Source: Paraspadella gotoi
Taxonomy: Eukaryota; Chaetognatha
Length of the DNA: 64,000 bases
Direction of reading: 5' to 3'
Assembly (NCBI GenBank): GCA_051294375.1
Contig: CM119268.1
Coordinates: 8,303,008 to 8,367,007 of the forward strand
A model generated the notes under the pieces. The model worked only from the letters and a program-made list of their open reading frames with translations. It was not told the DNA's origin and made no database searches. The first letter of the stretch is position 1; each line of letters starts with the position of its first letter. The translations under genes and the position numbers were made by a program. Shown in pieces: positions 49,565-62,248 of this stretch.

Positions 49565-49687
49565 TTTACCATCTGCGCATATCACACGTTTCGCCACTAT
49601 CTGCACCACTCAACAGCTGCGCCCCTATATTTCTGCACCGCTCACCATCTGCGCCCCTCACCATCTGCGCCACTCACCATCTGCGCC
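49565..49687. repeat. ~17-bp minisatellite
   Basis: Repeated CACCATCTGCGCCCCT-like units, about six. The unit B counterpart (about 56700-56825) is shuffled by indels. Confidence 0.75.
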
Positions 49688-49825
49688 ATACATCTGTAGA
49701 ATCTCTGACATCCGGTCGACTCATCCGGGAAGAGTCCGTCCGCTTTTCCGAGGCAACGAAATCGAGGATTTTCAACGGGACCGCTGCAAGAAAATGTTGT
49801 TGTTGTCTTCTTTTGATAATTGATT

Positions 49826-50035
49826 TTGAAATTGGTACAACCGACATAAAATTATTCATTCATTCAATAAATAAGCTATCTTGCTCCCAGTCAGGACCAA
49901 TGACGACCATTCAAGCTTTCAATCAAAACTCAATCAAGACACCGTCCAGTTTTCATAACTCCCAAAAGCACAGGCTTCCTCGTTAATAAAGTGGTAGAAT
50001 ATAATTATGAAATTTTTCAATTGAATAAAAGTATT
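49826..50035 (+). repeat. Dispersed repeat R2, copy 2
   Basis: Homologous to 39905-40107 and present again in unit B at 56958-57173. It ends in an A/T-rich, TTCAAT-containing tail. Confidence 0.65.
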
Positions 50036-50138
50036 TTGAAGTTCGAAATATTCTTTTAGGATGCCTTTTTTTTTTGTTCTTTATCACGTTCAAAAATTCC
50101 AGAAAATGTTGCTTAGCTTTTCTTTTTTTCGAATTCGC

Positions 50139-50298
50139 TCACCCGGCGCCCGACGTCGTCGTCGTTCCGCCCACGACGTCGTCGTTCTCATCGCCGTTCC
50201 CAGTCGACGTCGTCATCGTCGTCGTCGTAGATGGCGCTTTGGTCGTCGTGACGCAAGGCTTGTTGTCGGAAATTGGGACGCAGGCCTCGTCGGGATAA
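50139..50298 (-). CDS. CBM14 gene exon ix: end of domain 5 and Thr-rich tail
   Basis: Acceptor TTGTAG. Supplies cysteines 5 and 6 of domain 5 (YPDEACVPISDNKPC), then a Thr/Ser/Asp-rich tail. TGA at 50141-50139. The alternative donor GG|GTGAGC at the same place would extend the gene, so the C terminus is provisional. Confidence 0.75.
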
Positions 50299-51031
50299 CT
50301 ACAACAAAGAAAAACCGAGCTCGCTAGTTTCACGGTTAAGATTTAATTAATTTAAAGTTAGTTAAAATTTAATTTAATTCGGCGACTTTCTTTTTTTACC
50401 TGTACATTTTCCCTTTTGGACAACTCATGTGCATGATGGTTCTGTCGTCCTGACACTTGTAGTACCATTTGCACTGTCTTTTGTCATCGGGATAAACTCC
50501 CGCGGGCTTTCCTCCGCAATTGGGCACGAGGAGGCAGCGCCGTGTGCTGTCGTAGTCGCCTTTGTTCAGGGAAAAAAACAGAAGACAAGCGTCACAACGA
50601 ATCAAAATACTAAATATCGAGAAACTATACGTGATTACGTATATTAAAAGTATTTATTTATTTACTTATTTACTTCAATTTATTTCCTTACACGGAAGTT
50701 TCGCCTCCTTTCGGACTCCGCATTCCACTTCGCCGTATTCCCTGCATTCCTTCGTCTTGACGTCCCACAATTTAGGGTAAGGGCAGATGAACTGTTCCGG
50801 GATCCCATTGTTCTGACACCTGCGCGGTAAAATAAATGAAAACCAATTGAGGCGTCTTTTTCAAATTTTCACGTTGTCATGACGACGATACCTGTAGTAC
50901 GTGGCGCAGTGAAACTCGTCCGTGATGTAGATAGGTGTCGCGCGTCCGGATCTGTTCGGACACCGAGGCTGGCCTTGGTGGGAATGAAAGAAAAGAATGA
51001 ATAAATGGAATAAATGAATGAATGAAAATGA

Positions 51032-51064
<33 letters not shown>

Positions 51065-51091
51065 CAGTAATTAATAATAATAATAATAATA

Positions 51092-51181
<90 letters not shown>

Positions 51182-51212
51182 TAATAATAATAATATTATA
51201 ATAATAATAATG

Positions 51213-51247
<35 letters not shown>

Positions 51248-52695
51248 TATAATAATAATAATAATAATTATAATAATAAATAAGTAAATAAATGAATAAA
51301 TCTTTCTCACAGGTCTCCTTGTTGGGCCAATCGCACTTGGCGTCCTTAACGTTGTAGTGGAATCCCCCGGGACAGTCAAGCCGCTCGTCGACACCCTCTA
51401 CGCAGTAGTGATAGACGGAACAGTCGAAGTGGTCGCGAATGAAGAGGCGCCCGCGCGGGGGGCAGCGGAATTGCACGGGGACCGGCTCAGTGGGGGCTAG
51501 AAGCAGGAGGGTGGCGGAAGGTGGGGGAGAGAGATCGTGGGTGGACCGGGATGGTGGTTAAAGAGTGGAATGTTCGACAGAAAGTCTGACTATCAAAGAC
51601 GGGGTTAATCGCAAGAAACGTACTGCTTTATTGCCGTACCAGTTGCGAACTCCAAACTTTCCCCATATTGGAGTGTTTTTAAAAACTAGAACTACATAAG
51701 CTTTACGATCGCGATTTATACTATTTCTAAATAGTATAAATCGCGATCGTAAAGCGTAATTATTATTACCTGGAGTGGTGGGCGGTGGGGGCGATGTGCG
51801 GAAAAGAGGACCTGGCCAAAAAAAAAAGGCGTGAACGCAGAACCAGAATCAATTAAACAAAACAAAATAAATAACCATTCTAAAAACTAACTAATAAACA
51901 AAAGTCAGATTAACTCACAATCGACTTTCTCCTTGTAGTCGCACTCGTGCTTTTTCGCGTCGTACCAAAGTTTGGCCGGACACTGAAAGCGGCCGCCGCG
52001 TCCGCCCGACACGCACACGTAATAGGCAGAGCAGTCGGCCGGGTCGGGAGCTTCGCCCTCTTTGTCGTCGGCGCAGGTGACTTTGCCCGTCGCCTGATTG
52101 ACGGTGATGTCTTGATAGAAAAGGAAAAAGTTTTTATAATATATATAATATAATATATATAACGCGAACTCGGGCCTTTGTGTCGTTATATTTACCCCGC
52201 CTCATCTACCACTGCATTCAGTCAATTGCTCAGAGTAAATGAGATTATAAGATTTATACTTTCAAAGGAGGAGGAACAATGTGTACTACACATGTATAGT
52301 CGAAAGCAGTTTATTATTATTTTTCGAATCACCTTTCGCGCTGAGACGCGCGCGGCAAGGTACATCGCGTGCCCAGTTACACATTTGATTTTTTTGGTCC
52401 CATCTGAAAATAAAAAGATAAATTGTATAATTTTATGAATATATATATTATGAAATTTTATGAAAACATCTAAATCAAAATTGACACTCGTTCAAACATT
52501 TGGTCTCAAACCCTACACCCCACCACCTCGTGCCCGAGGGGCAGTCGAAGCTCTGCTGACCGCCCTGCTGGCACAGGTAATAGATGGAGCAGTCGTCGGG
52601 GTCGCCGAAGTAGCCCTGACCCGGACACGAGAAGGGGGCGTGGTCTTCGTAAGGGTCTTCGAGGGTCGTGGACCAGGGGATCATCCAGAGGAAGA
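50139..52695 (-). CDS. Secreted chitin-binding protein with five CBM14 (peritrophin-A) domains
   Basis: I assembled nine coding exons by following GT-AG sites and phase: 52695-52527, 52403-52333, 52110-51919, 51811-51770, 51496-51311, 50973-50892, 50819-50692, 50559-50400 and 50298-50139, about 395 residues. All five domains have the CBM14 six-cysteine pattern (C-x11..17-C-x5-C-x9..10-C-x12-C-x7..8-C). A Pro/Thr linker separates domains 2 and 3, and the tail is Thr/Ser-rich and mucin-like. The hydrophobic start of exon 1 (FLWMIPW) looks like the end of a signal peptide. Such proteins bind chitin in cuticle, peritrophic matrix or tracheal lining outside the cell. The first exon, needing one base of the split codon, was not found. 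The last exon ends in TGA, but GTGAGC overlaps it and could be a donor to further exons. This is the intact copy. The paralogous copy lies at 57241-59870. Confidence 0.87.
50400..50559 (-). CDS. CBM14 gene exon viii: most of domain 5
   Basis: 160 bp, phase 1 in, phase 2 out. Two extra cysteines precede domain 5, which runs from NCGGKPAG to PKGKMY and contains the CKWYYKC core. Confidence 0.88.
50692..50819 (-). CDS. CBM14 gene exon vii: rest of domain 4
   Basis: 128 bp, acceptor GCGCAG and donor CCGT|GTAAGG. Encodes cysteines 3-6 of domain 4 (from CQNNGIPEQ to YGEVEC). Confidence 0.88.
50892..50973 (-). CDS. CBM14 gene exon vi: first part of domain 4
   Basis: 82 bp, phase 1 in, phase 2 out, acceptor ACCAAG and donor ACAG|GTATCG. 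Encodes cysteines 1 and 2 of domain 4 and the ATYYR spacer before cysteine 3. Confidence 0.85.
51038..51300. repeat. (AAT)n microsatellite in the exon v-vi intron
   Basis: About 260 bp of AAT/TAA units in the intron. It yields long spurious poly-Tyr and poly-Leu frames. The unit B version (58175-58450) is rearranged by indels. Confidence 0.95.
51311..51496 (-). CDS. CBM14 gene exon v: domain 3
   Basis: 186 bp, symmetric phase 1-1, acceptor CTTCTAG and donor ACCT|GTGAGA. Domain 3 spans CPPRGRLF to DWPNKET. The sixth cysteine codon is again split T|GC. Confidence 0.9.
51700..51755. repeat. 56-bp perfect palindrome in intron iv-v
   Basis: Two 27-base arms (GCTTTACGATCGCGATTTAT... and its exact complement) around a CT spacer, 15 bp past the exon iv donor. 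Kept without change in unit B at 58873-58928. Confidence 0.95.
51770..51811 (-). CDS. CBM14 gene exon iv: Pro/Thr linker micro-exon
   Basis: 42 bp, symmetric phase 1-1, acceptor GGCCAG and donor CCAG|GTAATA. Completes the last cysteine of domain 2 and encodes PLFRTSPPPPTTP. Confidence 0.8.
51919..52110 (-). CDS. CBM14 gene exon iii: domain 2
   Basis: 192 bp, symmetric phase 1-1, donor GATT|GTGAGT. It carries domain 2 from the first to just before the sixth cysteine, whose codon (T|GT) is split by the intron. Confidence 0.9.
52333..52403 (-). CDS. CBM14 gene exon ii: end of domain 1
   Basis: 71 bp between TTTTCAG and GTGATT. Encodes WDQKNQMCNWARDVPC, with cysteines 5 and 6 and the CNW signature of CBM14. 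It has no simple ATG-to-stop frame and was found by phase. Confidence 0.85.
52527..52695 (-). CDS. CBM14 gene exon i: signal-peptide end and first part of domain 1
   Basis: The acceptor is a long pyrimidine tract plus CTCAG at 52696. The donor is CACGAG|GTGGTG. Entry phase 1, exit phase 2. Encodes cysteines 1-4 of domain 1. Choosing this donor rather than reading on to a stop at 52475 restores the family pattern (FDCPSGTR then WDQKNQMC). Confidence 0.85.
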
Positions 52696-52699
52696 CTGA

Positions 52700-53389
<690 letters not shown>

Positions 53390-53738
53390 ACAAGGGTTTT
53401 CCGAAGAATCTTTCCTCACCTTTCCCTTTTTCGTCACTTTTTCCTCTCAGCACGAAACTTACCCTCGACTCGAAAAGAAAGAAAAAGAAAAGAAAAAGAA
53501 AAAAAAATGGTTTTGCGAATCAAAATATAAAAAAAAGGTCGAGAGTTTGGATGCCGCCCTTGATTAGCGCCCGGCTGTTTGCCGACTGCGAGCCGCTGTG
53601 TTCGCGGGCGGCCCGTCTCAGTTCCGGGATTACTTATTTCTATTTATAATTTCTTTATATTTATTTATTCATCACTTTTTATTTCTTTAATTCTTTATTT
53701 CCTTTTTTCGTTCTTTCTTTCATTCTTTTATTTTTTTC

Positions 53739-53740
<2 letters not shown>

Positions 53741-53829
<89 letters not shown>

Positions 53830-53831
53830 CT
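53741..53831. repeat. (TTTC)n tetranucleotide repeat
   Basis: About 22 units. The unit B counterpart is at 60880-60962. Confidence 0.95.
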
Positions 53832-54054
53832 CATTATTTATTTTTGTTTTATTTTTACTGAGCTTTTTAACAGCACGAAAAATGTAAAAGAATTTTTAAT
53901 TTTTGTTCCCTAATAGGGAACTAACTCTTTATTATCCCAAATTGTCTTGTATACGTATCACTTTCCTTAATGCCTGGACAACAATAATGAAGGTTATAAC
54001 AATGACCAAAATGCCAAAAACGACAACGATGAAGACGATGATAGTTGGTGATAA

Positions 54055-54059
54055 TGATG

Positions 54060-54115
<56 letters not shown>

Positions 54116-54121
54116 AATGAG
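54055..54121. repeat. (GAT)n trinucleotide repeat
   Basis: About 20 units. Unit B counterpart 61191-61248. Confidence 0.95.
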
Positions 54122-54223
54122 GATTCGGATCATCGAAATTCCTCGTTCGTTTCTGTTTCCTCCCGTTTTGTCAACGACACGTGAAAAATAAAAAAAAGGA
54201 TCCTTTGCGATAAGCACGAGGAA

Positions 54224-54226
54224 GAC

Positions 54227-54275
<49 letters not shown>

Positions 54276-54660
54276 GATGATTCTGATTTTGATAATGATG
54301 ATGATGATGATGAGATGATGATGATGATGAGATGATGATGATGACGATGATGATGATGATGATGATTCTGATTTTGATAATGATGATGATGATGATGAGA
54401 TGATGATGATGATGATGATGATGATGACGATGATGATGATGATGATGATTCTGATTTTGATAATGATGATGATGATGATGAGATGAGATGATGATGATGA
54501 TGACGATGATGATGATGATGATGATTCTGATTTTGATAATGATGATGATGATTAAGATGATGACAATAATGATGATGACGATGCTGATGATGATTCTGAT
54601 TTTAATAATATGATGATGATGATGATTATTAGATGATGATGATGATGATGATGATGATGT
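54224..54660. repeat. Higher-order GAT array with ~75-bp period
   Basis: Blocks of GAT units are separated by TTCTGATTTTGATAATGATG, recurring near 54280, 54365, 54448, 54523 and 54593. Unit B counterpart 61359-61780. Confidence 0.85.
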
Positions 54661-54794
54661 TAATAATAATGATGGTTATGATTTTGATGATGACTATGAC
54701 GATTTATATAATTATGACGTTCAGGACGATAACGACTTCAATTTAACATATAAACCCCGGAAAAAGACCTCGCGATGATGACGAATGTTTTCAC

Positions 54795-54807
54795 AAAGAG
54801 AGAAGAT
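54795..54807. other. Junction filler between tandem units
   Basis: 13 bases (AAAGAGAGAAGAT) between the end of unit A and the start of unit B match neither flank: unit A is preceded by CAGATAGTAATCTAA, and unit B is followed by TTTGTCCATTG. Confidence 0.85.
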
Positions 54808-57240
54808 CCTTGTGTTGTATAGATTTGCTCCCTCTATTTCCAGAAGACAACACTGACTCCCCTTCCAAAATTGAATTCATTAGATAAATAAACATTTAAG
54901 AAAGAAAGCAATATATAATTTGATTAAAGTAATAAGATTAAAATAAGCTAAATCCTTCATAAAATATAAAAATAGGAAATAGTGGAAACAAGTAATTGCA
55001 ATTTTCATATTCATATTATTTGCTCTTATTGCAAACAGGGAAGATTTTTAAATTTATCCTAACGTAATCCTTTCCTTTCTCTCTGAGCCCAGTTTAGCAA
55101 AATAGTTATAAAATAATAGTAATATTTCTAACATTTTTTTAATATCTAAACATGACTTGCTGGTTTAAACAAAAAAGTTGGCAATCACTTTTTGCCCACC
55201 ATTTTTTTTTCAAAAAAGTTTTCCTTCCATCATGCACACGAAAAAAAAAGTCAACAGAAGCAATTTTTATCGAAACAAAAAAAAGCAATTTCGAAGGAAA
55301 GTATTTCGCGTCGTCGTCGTCGTCGTCGTCGTCTCTTGGCAAGAATTGCAATTGCAAATCTGGCAGATTGCGGTTTCGCGCGTGAGAGATTTTCACCCTC
55401 GATTTCAAACGAAGCAACTTCCCGTAGAGGGGGAGCTACTGAAAGGGGTTAGGGGGGCGAACAGAGGGGGTCTGCAGGGAAATTCTGTGCTGGCCTGGGA
55501 TAGTCCTGAAGCAGATCACTCATACCGGAAACGACATCAAAAAACATTGGAAAACCGTAAAAGTAAAGCGGAATTTAACAAATCGAGGACATGGGAGAAT
55601 GGAGATTCTTCGCTTTTTTTTTTTTTTTTTTCTTTTTTCTGTTTATCAATCGATTTCCACAAAAAGATAATAAACGTTCCCTAAAAATGCTTGGAGAGGA
55701 TCGGCAAGAGAAAGCCAGAAGGATCAAGTAGTCCTGCAAAAATACTAAAAATTATCCCGCTATTCGTAAATAAATAATTATAAATATTTTTCAACGCGTA
55801 GCGGCAGAAATTTTTTTTATTTTTTTCAGTTTTGAAAAGGTAAAACAAGTGGCGACGCTTAACAGGAAGGTTTGCACGACAAAGAAAAGAGCAACCTTTC
55901 TTGTGTCTAAAACTGAAGAAAAAAATTTAACTCTTATTTTTTTGATGCGATATGTGTGTGCGTAGTCAAACGATTTCGTTAATAAATATATTTTATTCCA
56001 ACTCATCGTTTAGAATTACAAATGCAATCACGAAGACTAGTACAAATAGAATTACAAAAAAACTAGATATTTATCTTAATAATAAAAATGCAGTAACAAA
56101 AACGACGAGATTTTATGACGCGAATTTCGTACGGTTTATACGATCCAACGGCGCTATTCCGACCTAAAAAAAAAAAGAAAAACCAAAAAGTCGATTATAT
56201 ACTAATAACTATCTAGTCATATTCTTGCTAAATTTATTAAGCCCACTTAAGGTGATGATATTTAACAGTTGGGGACATTTATCAGTAAATTTGTGCCAAG
56301 AAAAAAATAGAAGAGAAGACAAAGCCCTTTTTCAATTATTAATAATATTTAATAATACAATTTATAATCATCACTTCATTTAAATTAATCTTACGAACGC
56401 CATATTGTATTTCTGAAGGCCCCATTGAAAGAGAGCGAGGGAGTTCCTGCCGCAAGGGGGCGAAGTCGCTCTGGATCGTCGCAGGATTTTGTGAAAGTGT
56501 TGAAACGAATCGCGACGGCAGCGCCGTTGCGGATCACCTGATTCAAGATGCCTGGCGGACGGATGAGGAAAGACGAATTCATAAGATGGCCATGAAAATA
56601 AACTTTCGTGCCACTCACAAACTGCCGAGTAACATTTTCACTTTAATCTTCACAATACAAGTAATCGTCGCGTAATCATTAATCTCCTTCCGTCGCACAT
56701 TTACCAATCTGCGCATATCACACGTTTCGCCACTATCTGCACCACTCAACCAGCTGCGCCCCCTATATTTCTGCACCGCTCACCATCTGCGCCCTACATC
56801 TGCGCACTCACCTCTGCGCCATACATCTGTAGAATCTCTGACATCCGGTCGACTCATTCCGGGAAGAGTCCGTCCGCTTTCCGAGGCAACGAAATCGAGG
56901 ATTTTCAACGGACCGCTGCAAGAAAATGTTGTTGTTGTCTTCTTTTGATAATTGATATTTGAAATTGGTAAACCGACATAAAATTATTCATTCATTCAAT
57001 AAATAAGCTTCTTGCTCCCAGTCAGGACCAATGACGACCATTCAAGCTTTCAATCAAAACTCAATCAAGACACCGTCCAGTTTTCATAACTCCCAAAAGC
57101 ACAGGCTTCCTCGTTAATAAAGTGGTAGAATATAATTATGAAATTTTTCAATTGAATAAAAGTATTTGAAGTTCGAAATATTCTTTTAGGATGCCTTTTT
57201 TTTTGTTCTTTATCACGTTCAAATTCCAAGAAAATGTTGC

Positions 57241-58177
57241 TTAGCTTTTCTTTTTTTCGAATTCGCTCACACCGGCGCCCGACGTCGTCGTCGTTCCGCC
57301 CACGACGTCGTCGTTCTCATCGCCGTTCCCAGTCGACGTCGTCATCGTCGTCGTCGTAGATGGCGCTTTGGTCGTCGTGACGCAAGGCTTGTTGTCGGAA
57401 ATTGGGACGCAGGCCTCGTCGGGATAACTACAACAAAGAAAAACCGAGCTCGCTAGTTTCACGGTTAAGATTTAATTAATTAAAGTTAGTTAAAATTTAA
57501 TTTAATTCGGCGACTTTCTTTTTTTACCTGTACATTTTCCCTTTTGGACAACTCATGTGCATGATGGTTCTGTCGTCCTGAACACTTGTAGTACCATTTG
57601 CACTGTCTTTTGTCATCGGGATAAACTCCGCGGGCTTTCCTCCGCAATTGGGGCACGAGGAGGCAGCGCCGTGTGCTGTCGTAGTCGCCTTTGTTCAGGG
57701 AAAAAACAGAAGACAAGCGTCACAACGAATCAAAATATCTAAATATCGAGAAACTATACGTGATTACGTATATTAAAAGTATTTATTTATTTACTTATTT
57801 TACTTTCAATTTATTTCTTACACGGAAGTTTCGCCTCCTTTCGGACTCCGCATTCCACTTTCGCCGTATTCCCTGCATTCCTTCGTCTTGAACGTCCCAC
57901 AATTTAGGGTAAGGGCAGATGAACTGTTCCGGGATCCCATTGTTCTGACACCTGCGCGGTAAAATAAATGAAAACCAATTGAAGGCGTCTTTTTTCAAAT
58001 TTTCACGTTGTCATGACGACGATACCTGTAGTACGTGGCGCAGTGAAACTCGTCCGTGATGTAGATAGGTGTCGCGCGGTCCGGATCTGTTCGGACACCG
58101 AGGCTGGCCTTGGTGGGAATGAAAGAAAAGAATGAATAAATGGAATAAATGAATGATAATGAAAATATATAAAATAA

Positions 58178-58214
<37 letters not shown>

Positions 58215-58264
58215 GTATAATAATAATAATATAATAATAAATAATAATAATAATAATAATAATA

Positions 58265-58295
<31 letters not shown>

Positions 58296-59870
58296 TATAA
58301 TAATAAATAATAATAATAATTAATAATAATAATATATAATAATTATATAAATATGATAATAATAATAATAATAATAATAATAATATAATAATAATAATAA
58401 TAAAATAATAATTAATAATAATAATTATAATATAATAATATAATATAATAAAAATAAGTAAATAAATGAATAAATCTTTCTCACAGGTCTCTTGTTGGGC
58501 CAATCGCACTTGGCGTCCTTAACGTTGTAGTGGATCCCCCGGGACAGTCCAAGCCGCTCGTCGACACCCTCTACGCAGTAGTGATAGACGGACAGATCGA
58601 AGTGGTCGCGAATGAAGAGGCGCCCGCGCGGGGGGCAGCGGAATTGAACGGGGACCGGCTCAGTGGGGGCTAGAAGCAGGAGGGTGGCGGAAGGTGGGGG
58701 AGAGAGATCGTGGGTGGACGGGATGGTGGTTTAAAGAGTGGAATGTTCGACAGAAAGTCTGACTATCAAAGACGGGGTTAATCGCAAGAAACGTACTGCT
58801 TTATTGCCGTACCAGTTGCGAACTCCAAACTTTCCCCATATTGGAGTGTTTTTAAAAACTAGAACTACATAAGCTTTACGATCGCGATTTATACTATTTC
58901 TAAATAGTATAAATCGCGATCGTAAAGCGTAATTATTATTACCTGGAGTGGTGGCGGTGGGGGCGATGTGCGGAAAAGAGGACCTGGCCAAAAAAAAAAA
59001 GGCGTGAACGCAGAACCAGAATCAATTAAACAAAACAAAATAAATAACCATTCTAAAAACTAACTAATAAACAAAAGTCAGATTAACTCACAATCGACTT
59101 TCTCCTTGTAGTCGCACTCGTGCTTTTTCGCGTCGTACCAAAGTTTGGCCGGACACTGAAAGCGGCCGCCGCGTCGCCGCCGACACGCACACGTAATAGG
59201 CAGAGCAGTCGGCCGGGTCGGAGCTTCGCCCTCTTTGTCGTCGGCGCAGGTGACTTTGCCCGTCGCCTGATTGACGGTGATGTCTTGATAGAAAAGGAAA
59301 AAGTTTTTATAATATATATAATATAATATATATAACGCGAACTCGGGCCTTTGTGTCGTTATATTTACCCGCGCTCATCTACCACTGCATTCAGTCAATT
59401 GCTCAGAGTAAATGAGATTATAAGATTTATAACTTTCAAAGGAGGAGGAACAATGTGTAGCTACACATGTATAGTCGAAAGCAGTTTATATAATTTTTCG
59501 AATCACCTTTCGCGCTGAGACGCGCGCGGCAAGGTACATCGCGTGCCCAGTTACACATTTGATTTTTTTTGGTCCCATCTGAAAATAAAAAGATAAATTG
59601 TATAATTTTATGAATATATATATTATGAAATTTTATGAAAACATCTAAATCAAAATTGACACTCGTTCAAACATTTGGTCTCAAACCCTACACCCCACCA
59701 CCTCGTGCCCGAGGGGCAGTCGAAGCTCTGCTGACCGCCCTGCTGGCACAGGTAATAGATGGAGCAGTCGTCGGGGTCGCCGAAGTAGCCCTGACCCGGA
59801 CACGAGAAGGGGGCGTGGTCTTCGTAAGGGTCTTCGAGGGTCGTGGCCCAGGGGATCATCCAGAGGAAGA
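57241..59870 (-). pseudogene. Second copy of the CBM14 gene, frames broken
   Basis: Counterpart exons: 59870-59702 (intact, one Ser-to-Ala change), 59578-59507 (+1, an extra A in a homopolymer), 59283-59092 (same length but with offsetting indels), 58983-58943 (-1), 58669-58485 (net -1), 58108-58026 (+1), 57951-57822 (+2), 57688-57528 (+1) and 57427-57241 (the TGA of copy A is lost and the frame runs on). Splice sites are largely retained. Nearly every exon would be out of frame, so as written it cannot encode the protein. The indel-only pattern fits unpolished long-read sequence better than pseudogene decay, and it may be the same locus assembled twice. Confidence 0.75.
58873..58928. repeat. 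56-bp perfect palindrome, unit B
   Basis: Identical to 51700-51755, although flanking sequence carries indels. Confidence 0.95.
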
Positions 59871-60459
59871 CTGAGAGGGGAGAGAGAGGGAGAAGGGATA
59901 GAGGGAACGGAGATGGTGAATGTGAGAAGGGAGTGTCAAGAAAAAGATGTGAATAATTATCATTGTCATACTGTAAGTAGATAACAGTATATTAATGTTG
60001 GCTCAAAGAAACACATTAACTCTCGCAGTCGGCCGAGCGATACCAACGAGACCATGGTGGCGATAGAGCGACCACTTTCTCTTTTTGAATTTTATCCATT
60101 TGCTTTTAGATTGTACCCTTTTAATGTACAACCTCCTGCACTCGTGGCGGACTTCAGTAACTTCCAAAGTTGCATAAAAAATACACTGTCTTCCTTTTTA
60201 AGAAATAAAAAAGAAAGATGTTGCGACGCTTGTGCCAGAGACTTGTGCTCAACGGACGATTACTCCACTAGAGCCATCGTCTTGCACAAAGACTCGGACA
60301 ATTTTTTTTTCTTGCGGTCGAATAGGTGACTCATTCGGCGGAAGCATGAGAGCCGTGCAATGTAGGGGCGGCCTTCAATGACAAATTGTTTTGCTTGGTT
60401 GTGTACATTGAGGATCTCAACTTTGCTAAGACAGGGGTCTTAGACTTTCTCTTCTCTCT

Positions 60460-60525
<66 letters not shown>

Positions 60526-60879
60526 AAGGGTTTTCCGAAGAATCTTTCTCACCTTTCCTTTTTCGTCACTTTTTCCTCTCAGCACGAAACTTACCCTCGA
60601 CTCGAAAAGAAAAAGATAAAAGAAAAAGAAAAAAGAAAAAAAATGGTTTTGCGCATAAATTAAAAAACGGAAAAATATAAAAAAAGGTCGAGAGTTTGGA
60701 TGCCGCCCTTGATTAGCGCCCGGCTGTTTGCCGACTGCGAGCCGCTGTGTTCGCGGGCGGCCCGTCTCAGTTCCGGGATTACTTATTTCTTTTATCATTT
60801 CTTTATATTTATTTATTCATCACTTTTTTTTCTTTAATTCTTTATTTCCTTTTTTCGTTCTTTCTTTCTTCTTTTTTTC

Positions 60880-60923
<44 letters not shown>

Positions 60924-61194
60924 TTCTTTCTTTCTTTCTTTCTTTCTTTCTTTTCTTTCTTCTCTCTCATTATTTATTTTTGTTTTATTTTTACTGAGGC
61001 TTTTTAACAGCACGAAAAATGTAAAAGAATTTTTAATTTTTGTTCCCAATAGGGAACTAACTCTTTATTATCCAAATTGTCTTGTATACGTATCACTTTC
61101 CTTAATGCTGGACAACAATAATGAAGGTTATAACAATGACCAAAATGCCAAAAACGACAACGATGAAGACGATGATAGTTGGTGATAATGATGA

Positions 61195-61248
<54 letters not shown>

Positions 61249-61747
61249 AATGAGGATTCGGATCATCGAAATTCCTCGTTCGTTTCTGTTTCCTCCCGTT
61301 TTGTCAACGACACCGAAAAATAAAAAAAAGGATCCTTTGCGATAAGCACGAGGAAGACGATGATGATGATGATGATGATGATGATGATATGATGATGATG
61401 ATGATGATGATCTGATTTTGATAATGATGATGATGATGATGAGATGATGATGATGATGAATGATGAGAGCGATGATGATGATGATGATGATTCTGATTTT
61501 GATAATGATGATGATGATGATGAGATGATGATGATGATGATGATGATGAGACGATGATGATGATGATGATGATTCTGATTTTGATAATGATGATGATGAT
61601 GATGAGATGAGATGATGATGAGATGACGATGATGATGATGATGATGATCTGATTTTGATAATGAGATATGATTAAGATGATGACAATATGATGATGACGA
61701 TGCTGATGATGATTCTGATTTTAATAAATGATGATGATGATGATTAA

Positions 61748-61778
<31 letters not shown>

Positions 61779-61939
61779 TTAATAATAATGATGGTTATGA
61801 TTTTGATGATGAACTATGACGATTTATATAATTATGACGTTCAGGACGATAACGACTTCAATTTAACATATAAACCCCGGAAAAAGACCTCGCGATGATG
61901 ACGAATGTTTTCACTTTGTCCATTGTACTCTTCCTGGCT

Positions 61940-62063
<124 letters not shown>

Positions 62064-62139
62064 GTTGCACTTAATCTTCGACGACAGGTGGCGATGAAGA
62101 GAAGAGAAGAAAATCCAAATCGATGCCAGAACAAACAAT

Positions 62140-62141
62140 CC

Positions 62142-62223
<82 letters not shown>

Positions 62224-62248
62224 NNNNNNNNNNNNNNNNNNNNNNNNN

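Larger units (their letters stand above)
54808..61914. repeat. 7.1 kb tandem duplication, unit B
   Basis: 7,107 bp direct repeat of 47686-54794. It differs mostly by one-base insertions and deletions spread through coding and noncoding parts alike, with few substitutions. Confidence 0.95.

Noticed and set aside
52475-52526. Extension of exon i of the CBM14 gene to the stop at 52475
   Set aside because: The extra residues break the CBM14 pattern. Splicing at 52527 to the exon at 52403 restores it exactly.
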